From Tetragenococcus koreensis (GTDB lineage Bacteria; Bacillota; Bacilli; Lactobacillales; Enterococcaceae), in NCBI RefSeq assembly GCF_003795145.1, contig NZ_CP027786.1:310001-374000 (forward strand): DNA of 64,000 nucleotides, read 5' to 3'. The notes beneath the pieces were generated by a model. The model did not search any database. It saw only the letters and a list, made by a program, of their open reading frames with translations, and had not been told where the DNA came from. Each line of letters starts with the position of its first letter. Position 1 is the first letter of the stretch. Of the stretch, positions 44,384 through 51,369 are shown in pieces. A program made the translations under genes and the position numbers.

Positions 44384-45369
44384 AATTCTACCTCCAATAA
44401 CTGAGGCAGAATTTGTGAAAGTTCAGACTCTTCAGCTTTGAGCACGCGTGTTAGAAATAAGCACCAAAAAGCTGTTTGGTCCACACTTGTTAAAATGTGA
44501 CAATTATTCGATAGCTGCCAAAAATTGTGATCGTCTACAATAGATTGACCGCGGCTGATGCCAGTGGTGGCAATTTCTACATGACTGTCAAAACCTTGAG
44601 CAAGTGTAGGGTCAAGTAAATAGGCGATGGTTAAAGGATCATTAACTACACAGCCGAGGACTTTTTCATGTTCCCAGTGAAAATCAAAATAAAATTGGGT
44701 GATTTGTTGAATAAATTGATAAATTCGTTGGTCTGTATGTTTCATATATTCGAGAATTGTCGGGGTTAGCACGATTTTACGTGTTACATCAAGACCCATC
44801 ATCTCGATTGGAATGGGTAGTTTTTGCTCAAAAACAAATTTTGCTGCATCTGGATCACACCAAAAATTGTATTCAGCGACCGGTGAGCAATTGCCATGGG
44901 AACGGTAATTGCCTCCCATTACGAGAAAACGCGACGCTTGGGCAAAGCAATTCGGATCTTCCTGTAAAACCAAAGCGATGTTGGTGAGCGGTCCTAAAGC
45001 TAAGACGGTGGTATCGGGATTTTGTTGCAATGTTTCTCGAATAAACGACACAGCATTTGCTTTGGGTTGAACAGAAGTGACGGGAGAAATTTGGCTATCA
45101 CCCAAGCCATCTTCGCCGTGGGTGTCCTGAGCGCTAGTAAAAGGAACCGCCAGTGGTTTTTCAGCTCCAATGTATACTGGTATGTCTAACCGATCGACTA
45201 GCCGCAAAACTTTTAACGCATTTTGTGCTCCGACGCTTGCTGGTACATTACCGCTGACGATGGTGATGCCGATGATATTGAGTTCTTTTGATTGTAAAGC
45301 TAGGAGTAGCGCTAAACTATCGTCTATTCCTGGATCACAATCAATGATGATATTCTTCTTTGTATTCAA
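44380..45369 (-). CDS. Inosine-uridine-preferring nucleoside hydrolase family protein
   Basis: 329 residues. The calcium-binding motif IIDCDPGIDDSLALLLAL is at the N-terminus, followed by TIVSGNVP, THGEDGLGD, LALGPLTNIALVL and EYNFWCDPDAAKFVF. VNDPLTIAYLLDP with the last Ca-ligand Asp lies near 245. The family hydrolyses the N-glycosidic bond of nucleosides. It is the first gene of a two-gene operon with the ECF S-component, which suggests uptake and cleavage of the same compound. AGGAGG precedes the ATG. Confidence 0.92.
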   Translation of the reverse strand: MNTKKNIIIDCDPGIDDSLALLLALQSKELNIIGITIVSGNVPASVGAQNALKVLRLVDRLDIPVYIGAEKPLAVPFTSAQDTHGEDGLGDSQISPVTSVQPKANAVSFIRETLQQNPDTTVLALGPLTNIALVLQEDPNCFAQASRFLVMGGNYRSHGNCSPVAEYNFWCDPDAAKFVFEQKLPIPIEMMGLDVTRKIVLTPTILEYMKHTDQRIYQFIQQITQFYFDFHWEHEKVLGCVVNDPLTIAYLLDPTLAQGFDSHVEIATTGISRGQSIVDDHNFWQLSNNCHILTSVDQTAFWCLFLTRVLKAEESELSQILPQLLEVEL

Positions 45370-45651
45370 TTTCCTACCTCCTTGTGAAGTTCTTGGTTTT
45401 TTATTCTGGGAAGTTTACGAACCAGTCCAGGCAATTTTGCCTGATTTTATGAATACTTGTTTAGTATACAACATAGAAGGAGTAGTGCAAGTAGTTGTTA
45501 ACCGTTTTATGTTGTAGATGTTTCTCGTAATTTTTATCACAAGCGATTTTTTGTTTGTTGTCGATAAAGCAAACATTTTTTCTGAATTACTCGTTTTATC
45601 TTGAAAATTGTAACCGTTTCGTTTACACTAATCTTGTAGTAATAAATCCGA
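45370..45651. other. Gene-free leader of the nucleoside hydrolase operon with a palindrome
   Basis: The main element is at 45609-45627: TGTAACCG, TTT, CGTTTACA, a near-perfect inverted repeat of operator type. On the minus strand it overlaps a possible -10 (TACAAT), so it could repress the nucleoside hydrolase operon. No reading frame above 30 codons looks real. Confidence 0.55.
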
Positions 45652-45757
45652 ATAAAAAAAGGCACTCCCTGTATCAGTTGGCGCTGACACAAGGAGCCTT
45701 GACAAGTCATCGAGACTGACTGATCAAGTTGCCATAGTCAATGCAACGCATCGACTT
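45652..45757 (-). ncRNA. Structured small RNA or attenuator leader
   Basis: On the minus strand TATAAT (45768-45763) precedes an RNA start near 45757. Three hairpins follow: GTCGATG/CATTGAC (45755-45737), one with CTTGA/TCAAG outer arms (about 45727-45697) and a long terminator stem. In the last, GGCTCCTTGTGTCAG (45698-45684) pairs with CTGATACAGGGAGTGCC (45677-45661), followed by seven T residues. There is no reading frame. It is either an independent sRNA of about 105 bases or a terminated leader of the nucleoside hydrolase operon. I recognise no known riboswitch class. Confidence 0.6.
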
Positions 45758-45852
45758 TCTTTATTATAGCCAACATGAAAGCATTTTTCTAGTGTTTTCT
45801 GTTAATTTTTCGGCTTTTGAAAGTGATTGAAGTATGCTTATTTAACTATGTC

Positions 45853-45894
45853 AGAGGTATTGGACAGTTTTGTCTAGTACCTCTTTTTTTATTG
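45853..45894 (+). terminator. Plus-strand terminator with no gene upstream
   Basis: AGAGGTATTGGACA (45853-45866), loop GTTT, TGTCTAGTACCTCT (45871-45884), then a T-run. The stem is 14 pairs including two G-T pairs. No plus-strand gene precedes it for kilobases, so it ends either a small transcript or an attenuated leader of the operon at 46116. Confidence 0.75.
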
Positions 45895-46000
45895 TTTTTC
45901 AATAAAGCAAGCCTGTGTTCGGATTTATTGCTGCTGTTTTAAAAACTGTGTTTAGCTAGCATGGTTTTAAAAATAGTAAATGGACATGTCAAACTATTTT

Positions 46001-46014
46001 TGAAAACGCTTAAA
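46001..46014 (+). promoter_or_regulatory. cre site (CcpA box) before the transketolase-PTS operon
   Basis: TGAAAACGCTTAAA matches the cre consensus TGWAANCGNTNWCA in all but one fixed position. It lies 102 bases before the first gene. Overlapping it on the left is an inverted repeat with arms AAAAATAGT and ACTATTTTT (about 45970-46001). I looked for a sigma-54 promoter here because of the LevR-like gene and found none convincing. Confidence 0.7.
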
Positions 46015-46115
46015 GTAATATAAAGGGGGCAACGTGAGGCTTAACCTGGATTTGGTTCGTATGAATATATGGATCGGATTCAGGATGTTTTTATATAGGA
46101 GAAAGGAGTTTTAAA

Positions 46116-47018
46116 ATGTCAGAACATTATTCGCAATTACAGATTGAAAATGCCGCAAAAAATATTCGTAAACGTGTTTTAAAAATTACCCTTGAAAGAA
46201 ATGGTTGTTATTTAGCTCAGGCTTGTTCTTCGTCAGAAATTTTAGCTTCTCTTTATATGAGTATTCTAAATCTTTCCGAAAGTAAGGGACCGCAAATACC
46301 TGGAAAATTCCCTGGAACACCTTCAAAAGACAACATGGATTACCTTCCAGGTTCTGCATATAACGGCAGTACAGATGCACCTTATGATAGGTTATTTATT
46401 TCACCAGCTCATTACGCAGCACCGGTTTATTCAACTCTTGTTGAAGTTGGTAGATTATCTGAAGAAGCTTTAGAATTTTTCAATAAAGATGGATATAGTA
46501 TGGAAATGATTGGTGCAAATCATACTCCCGGTTTTGAAAATGCTGCAGGGACACTAAGTCAAGCAATAAGTATTGCAAGTGGAACTGCTTATGCAAGAAA
46601 AATAAAAAAACAAAGTGGTAGGATATTTGTCTTTATGTCTGATGGTGAAATACAAGAAGGACAGCTATGGGAGGCTGTTCAAGTAGCAGCCTTTTATAAA
46701 TTAGATAATTTAGTTTTACTAGTTGATGTTAATAGGCAACAAGTTGAAGGATTTACCCAAGATATTATGAATATTGAACCACTTGAAGAAAAATTTAAAG
46801 CATTTGGTGCAAAAACGGCAAAAATTGATGGTCATAGTGTTGAAGAATTACAAAAAGCTTGCCAAATGACAGAAAAAGGAAAACCGTTAGTTGTATTATG
46901 CTATACCAATCCGACACAAGGGATTCCTTTGTTAAAGCATCGTCGAGGACAAATGCATTTTATTCGTTTTAAAGAAGATGAATACAATGAGTATCTTAAG
47001 TTTTATCAAAATATGTGA
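46116..47018 (+). CDS. Transketolase N-terminal subunit (split transketolase)
   Basis: 300 residues: the thiamine-diphosphate domain of transketolase. Motifs: LYMSILNLS, RLFISPAHYAAPVYSTL, GFENAAGTLSQAISIASG and the TPP motif SDGEIQEGQLWEAVQVAAFY through LLVDVN. It forms the active site with the pyrimidine-binding subunit encoded next. It starts an operon with that subunit, a galactitol-type PTS and a zinc dehydrogenase, so it probably acts on a pentulose-5-phosphate made by the dehydrogenase rather than in the housekeeping pentose pathway. GAAAGGAG precedes the ATG. Confidence 0.92.
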   Translation: MSEHYSQLQIENAAKNIRKRVLKITLERNGCYLAQACSSSEILASLYMSILNLSESKGPQIPGKFPGTPSKDNMDYLPGSAYNGSTDAPYDRLFISPAHYAAPVYSTLVEVGRLSEEALEFFNKDGYSMEMIGANHTPGFENAAGTLSQAISIASGTAYARKIKKQSGRIFVFMSDGEIQEGQLWEAVQVAAFYKLDNLVLLVDVNRQQVEGFTQDIMNIEPLEEKFKAFGAKTAKIDGHSVEELQKACQMTEKGKPLVVLCYTNPTQGIPLLKHRRGQMHFIRFKEDEYNEYLKFYQNM

Positions 47019-47031
47019 GGAGGAAAATAGT

Positions 47032-48021
47032 GTGCAAATAGAAAAAGACGTGCATTCTAATAACATCATTCAATTCGCTGGAAATCATAAAGAAGTATTG
47101 GTAATGTCTGCTGATCTAGGAACTTCGTGTGAAGTTGGGGAATTTGCTAAGAAACTACCCGAAAGGTATTTATCAATGGGCATTGCTGAACAAAATATGA
47201 TGGGATGGGCTGCTGGTTTAGCCAAAGAAGGTTTTCGTCCGTTTCTTCATACATTTGCTGTTTTTTTGTATAGGAGAACACTTGATCAATTAGAAATGTC
47301 GATTGCGTATCCTAATTTACCAGTAGCATTATTAGGTTTCGTGCCGGGGATTACTACGCCTGGAGGGATTACTCACCAGTCAATTGAAGATGTAGGAATT
47401 ATGAGGACAATTCCTAATATGAATATTTTTGACTGTGGCGATACTACTGATGTTGAGTCTGCTTTAGAAATTTGTAGGGAAATAAATGCTCCTATTTATG
47501 TGCGTATGTTAAGAGGAGCTGTTCCGCGTTTATTTGATCCGAATGTACCAACAAAATTTAATAAAGGTAGACTTCTTAGTGAAGGAACAGACATTGCTTT
47601 GTTTTCTAGTAGTATTTGTACTGAAGAAGCGATGCGAGCTACAAATTATCTTGAAAAACAAGGGCTATCGGTGCAGCACGTCCATATTACTACATTAAAA
47701 CCATTCACTGATCCATTAGTGCTTGAGACGCTTGAAAAGGTTAGTTATGGAGTAATAACTATGGAAAATCATAGTGTGATTGGTGGATTAGGTACTTTGG
47801 TTGGCGAGGTAATGCTAGAAAATATGATTAATAAAGAACTGATAAAAATAGGTATTAATGATGAGTGGACTCATGGAGCTGCAAAACCTTATTTGATGAA
47901 GAAGTATGGGATAGATGCGTTGTCTTTAATTAAAGCGGTGGAAAAATTAATAGATGATAAGTTCGATGCGACTGAAAATGAGCTGGAAGCCATCCGCTTA
48001 GAAGATTACGATAGAGTTTAA
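47032..48021 (+). CDS. Transketolase C-terminal subunit (split transketolase)
   Basis: 329 residues: pyrimidine-binding and C-terminal domains. The conserved glutamate is in RYLSMGIAEQNMMGWAAGLA, with FLHTFAVFLYRRTLDQLE and MENHSVIGGLGTLVGEVM further on. The start is GTG 47032, nine bases after GTGAGGAGG. An earlier ATG at 46978 would read out of frame through the end of the first subunit gene. The split arrangement is common outside the housekeeping tkt gene. Confidence 0.92.
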   Translation: MQIEKDVHSNNIIQFAGNHKEVLVMSADLGTSCEVGEFAKKLPERYLSMGIAEQNMMGWAAGLAKEGFRPFLHTFAVFLYRRTLDQLEMSIAYPNLPVALLGFVPGITTPGGITHQSIEDVGIMRTIPNMNIFDCGDTTDVESALEICREINAPIYVRMLRGAVPRLFDPNVPTKFNKGRLLSEGTDIALFSSSICTEEAMRATNYLEKQGLSVQHVHITTLKPFTDPLVLETLEKVSYGVITMENHSVIGGLGTLVGEVMLENMINKELIKIGINDEWTHGAAKPYLMKKYGIDALSLIKAVEKLIDDKFDATENELEAIRLEDYDRV

Positions 48022-48066
48022 TGTAAGATAATTATCTTATATCTTTATATATTGATGAGGTGAAGT

Positions 48067-48528
48067 ATGAAAAATTTATTTAATAAAGAACTTGTATTTT
48101 TAGATATTGAATCACCTAACGCCAATGAACTATTTAAGATAATAGCAGACGAACTTCAAAACAAAGGGTTTGTAAATGAGAAATATCATGACGGCCTAAT
48201 AAATCGTGAAAAAGATTTTCCTACTGGATTACAACTAGAAGATTACAGCGTTAGTATACCGCATACAGACCCGGAAACAGTAAAAAAAGACTTTATTGCT
48301 ATAGTAAGGCCTAGATCCCCTATAATGTTTTCCTTAATGGAAGATAATGATAAGAAAACACCCGTGGATTTATGCTTTTTTATTGGATTAAGAGATGGAA
48401 AGAAGAGTCCATTAGCTTTAATGGAATTAATTTCGTTAATACAAAATCATAAACTGATATTGTCTGTATTAAATGAAAAAAACAGAAAAAAAATAATAGA
48501 AGAAATTCAAGAGGTGAGGTTTACGTGA
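48067..48528 (+). CDS. Galactitol-type PTS component IIA
   Basis: 153 residues of the EIIA-2 fold: LDIESPNANELFKIIADEL, then YSVSIPHTDPETVKKDF with the phosphorylated His near 66, and LCFFIGLRDG. Sequence and neighbours place it with the galactitol family (GatA). It overlaps the IIB start by four bases, so translation is coupled. Confidence 0.88.
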   Translation: MKNLFNKELVFLDIESPNANELFKIIADELQNKGFVNEKYHDGLINREKDFPTGLQLEDYSVSIPHTDPETVKKDFIAIVRPRSPIMFSLMEDNDKKTPVDLCFFIGLRDGKKSPLALMELISLIQNHKLILSVLNEKNRKKIIEEIQEVRFT

Positions 48529-48809
48529 AGAAAACAATCGTTATAGCTTGTGCAACAGGTGTTGCAACTTCAACAGTCATTGCTAATAGAGTGGAAGATT
48601 TATGTACGAAAAATGATATAGAATATCAGCTAATTCAATGTAAAGTACCTGAAGTAGGAAGTTACGAAGACCAGGCAGATTTAATCATTACTTCTGGAAA
48701 GAGCCCTAGAAAATTTAAAGCGATTACAATAAAAGCTACTTCATATATCACTGGTATTAATGATGAACAAACAGATAAAGATATTATTAATGCTTTACAA
48801 GATAGTTAA
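48525..48809 (+). CDS. Galactitol-type PTS component IIB
   Basis: 94 residues. KKTIVIACATGVATSTVIAN contains the P-loop-like phosphocysteine motif (Cys9) of GatB-type IIB. The start is GTG overlapping the IIA stop (GTGA). The second half (LIITSGKSPRKFKAI, YITGIND) is the usual short alpha/beta tail. It transfers phosphate to the polyol bound by IIC. Confidence 0.88.
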   Translation: MKKTIVIACATGVATSTVIANRVEDLCTKNDIEYQLIQCKVPEVGSYEDQADLIITSGKSPRKFKAITIKATSYITGINDEQTDKDIINALQDS

Positions 48810-48834
48810 ATAAAATATATGAAGGAGAATAAAA

Positions 48835-50106
48835 ATGAAGATTATCACCGATGTAGTTAATTACATTATTGGATTGGGCGCTAGTGCAATCCTTCCTATA
48901 ACACTTTTAATTTTAGGATTAATTTTTGGACTAGGTTTGGGAAAATCTATTAAAGCAGGAATTACTGTTGGGATTGGTTTTGTTGGAATTAACTTGGTTA
49001 TCGAACTATTAACGAGCGAAGTTGGCGAGGCAGCTCAATTGATGGTTCAACGTATAGGTCTGAATTTAACTGTCATTGATGGAGGATGGCCATCCGCCTC
49101 GGCAGCTGCTTGGGGCTCTCCTATATCAGCACTATTAATAGCAGTTTGCTTATTAGTAAACGTTATTTTAATTATATTTAAAGTGACAAAAACAATGTAT
49201 GTTGATATTTGGAACTATTGGTATTTTTTGTTTGCCGGATCTGTTGTTTATACGATTACAAACAATTTAGTTGCAGCTTCTATAGCGGCTATTCTATTAA
49301 TGGTAGTTCATTTAGTTATGGGCGATAAGTTGCAACCTTATGTTGAAGATTATTTTGAAATTGATAATGTTACTTTACCGACCGGTTCTTCATTAATGTG
49401 GGTACCGCTAGGTTTTGCTGTTGATTGGATATTAGATAGAATTCCAGGCATAAATAAAATTAATGTTAATTATGAAACCATTCAAAAAAAGTTTGGAGTT
49501 TTTGGTGAACCTATGGTAATAGGTGTTGCTATTGGTATAATACTTGGTTTTCTAGCTGGATATGATGTGGGCCAAGCATGGCTATTAGGGATAAATATGG
49601 GCGCTGTTATGATGATTTTGCCAAGAATGATAAAAATCCTACTGGAAGGATTGCTTCCTATTTCTAATGCTGCCCAAGTATTTTTACGTGATAAATTTAA
49701 AAACAGAGAACTATTTATTGGATTAGATTCTGCCATTTCTTTAGGTGATTCTGCTGTAATATCTTCTGCTTTAATTTTAGTTCCAATAATGATAATTCTT
49801 GCATCTATTTTGCCAGGGAACAGAGTGTTACCTTTTGGAGATCTTGCTTCAATTCCTTTTTATGTTGCTTTTATAACCGCTCATAATAAAGGTAATATTT
49901 TTAAGACCGTGCTTACAGGTACTATAATGATGATTTTAACTTTATATATGGCTACTAATTTTGCTTCTGTATATACAGAAATGATGAACGCGGCTAATTT
50001 TACTATTCCACAAGGAGTTAGTCAGATGTCAAGCATTACTTCCGGCGGTAGTCTTTTAAATTGGATAATACTTCAGATAACGCAACTATTAAATTCAATT
50101 TTTTAA
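48835..50106 (+). CDS. Galactitol-type PTS component IIC
   Basis: 423 residues, highly hydrophobic with about ten helices. The start IITDVVNYIIGLGASAILPI and the loops LGKSIKAGITVGIGFVGINL and MIKILLEGLLPISNAAQVFL match GatC. Unlike the orphan IIC at 3657 it has its IIA and IIB partners. With a dehydrogenase and transketolase in the same operon, the substrate is probably a pentitol such as xylitol, ribitol or arabitol. Confidence 0.9.
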   Translation: MKIITDVVNYIIGLGASAILPITLLILGLIFGLGLGKSIKAGITVGIGFVGINLVIELLTSEVGEAAQLMVQRIGLNLTVIDGGWPSASAAAWGSPISALLIAVCLLVNVILIIFKVTKTMYVDIWNYWYFLFAGSVVYTITNNLVAASIAAILLMVVHLVMGDKLQPYVEDYFEIDNVTLPTGSSLMWVPLGFAVDWILDRIPGINKINVNYETIQKKFGVFGEPMVIGVAIGIILGFLAGYDVGQAWLLGINMGAVMMILPRMIKILLEGLLPISNAAQVFLRDKFKNRELFIGLDSAISLGDSAVISSALILVPIMIILASILPGNRVLPFGDLASIPFYVAFITAHNKGNIFKTVLTGTIMMILTLYMATNFASVYTEMMNAANFTIPQGVSQMSSITSGGSLLNWIILQITQLLNSIF

Positions 50107-50126
50107 TTATTGAAAGGATGAGATAA

Positions 50127-51173
50127 TTGAAAGCTTTAATGAAATTGGAAAAAGGTTTTAACAATATGAAAGTTGTAGACATTGATGAACCAGAAGTGAA
50201 AGAAGATCTAGTTAAAATTAAAGTTAAATACTGCGGGATTTGTGGAAGTGATTTACATGCTTATCAAGGAATATACCCAAGTACAATTCCGCCTGTAGTA
50301 TTAGGGCATGAATTTGCCGGAGAAGTTATAGACATTGGACCAAAAGTTCAAAATATAAACATTGGGGATCGTGTAACTAGTGAAACGACCTTTGCAACAT
50401 GCAATAATTGTGAACAATGTAAAACTAAAAACTATAACCTGTGTTCTAAACGAAAAGGATTAGGAACACAAGTTAATGGAGCTATGTCAGCTTATGTTTT
50501 AAGTAGAGAAGAAAGTGTTCATGTTTTAGATGAAAATGTTTCTTACTTATCAGCAGCTTTATCAGAACCCTTATCATGTGGGGTACATGCTTCGTTAGAA
50601 AAAGTGGAAGTCCAAAAAGAAGATACTGTTTGTGTTTTTGGACCTGGGACAATAGGAATATTACTAGCTATGGTGGCTAAATCAAAAGGTGCTAGAGTGA
50701 TAGTGGCAGGTGTTACGAAAGATGAAAAAAGATTAGAATTAGTAAAAAAATTAGGTTTTATATCCGTTGATCAGCAAAAGGAAGATTTAAAAGCGATTAT
50801 TGATGAACATACTCAAGGAAATGGTGTTGATTTTTCCTTTGAATGTTCAGGGGTGGTTAAAGCATTAAATACAGCATTAGCCATAACTAAAAAAAGAGGA
50901 ACAATCGTTCAAATGGGAGTTTTTGCTAAAGATTTTAATGAAATAGATACACAGTCTATATTACAAAAAGAAATAAACTACATTGGGTCAAGGTCACAAA
51001 AACCTTCTTCATGGCAAAAAACAATGAAAATCCTAAGTGATCAAGTAATTTCCCCAGAGCAAATTGTTACTTCAATTATTTCATTGGAAAATTGGAAAGA
51101 TGGTTTTGAAAATTCAATAGCTGCTAAGGATATTAAAGTAGTGATTGATCTAGAAAAAGATGGGCCCTGCTAA
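50127..51173 (+). CDS. Zinc-dependent polyol (phosphate) dehydrogenase, MDR family
   Basis: 348 residues. Catalytic zinc ligands are Cys in KYCGICGSDLHAYQG and the GHEFAGEV His-Glu pair; the four structural zinc cysteines are in CNNCEQCKTKNYNLC. NAD is bound at VFGPGTIGILLAMVAKS near residue 170. It resembles sorbitol and galactitol-1-phosphate dehydrogenases. In this operon it would oxidise the pentitol phosphate delivered by the PTS to a ketose phosphate for the split transketolase. The start is TTG at 50127 with AAGGATGAG upstream. Confidence 0.9.
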   Translation: MKALMKLEKGFNNMKVVDIDEPEVKEDLVKIKVKYCGICGSDLHAYQGIYPSTIPPVVLGHEFAGEVIDIGPKVQNINIGDRVTSETTFATCNNCEQCKTKNYNLCSKRKGLGTQVNGAMSAYVLSREESVHVLDENVSYLSAALSEPLSCGVHASLEKVEVQKEDTVCVFGPGTIGILLAMVAKSKGARVIVAGVTKDEKRLELVKKLGFISVDQQKEDLKAIIDEHTQGNGVDFSFECSGVVKALNTALAITKKRGTIVQMGVFAKDFNEIDTQSILQKEINYIGSRSQKPSSWQKTMKILSDQVISPEQIVTSIISLENWKDGFENSIAAKDIKVVIDLEKDGPC

Positions 51174-51369
51174 TTCAACGATGTCATTCTGGATAGCTGA
51201 TTCGTTTCAAATACTTTACTATAAAAAGAACAATATTAATAATATTCTAATTTAAAAACATAAATTATTCGAGAATAGTTTACTTTTTTAGCTTTATAAA
51301 ATGTAATTAAAGTGCTAAAATTTAATACCAATATATAGTAAGGTTAAGAGTTAGTATAAAGAGGTTAAC
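51174..51369 (+). other. Intergenic region before the LevR-like regulator
   Basis: AT-rich, about 200 bases. I see no terminator hairpin after the dehydrogenase and no clear promoter, so the regulator may be read through from the operon or have a weak promoter of its own. Confidence 0.4.

Noticed and set aside
45518-45604. A 28-codon frame (MFLVIFITSDF...) near the small RNA, considered as a type I toxin
   Set aside because: No ribosome site and no Fst-like motif. The small RNA points away from it rather than converging in the usual way.
45900-46060. Sigma-54 -24/-12 promoter for the transketolase-PTS operon
   Set aside because: Only GG-N10-GC chance matches (for example near 45919) that miss the TGGCAC and TTGC context.
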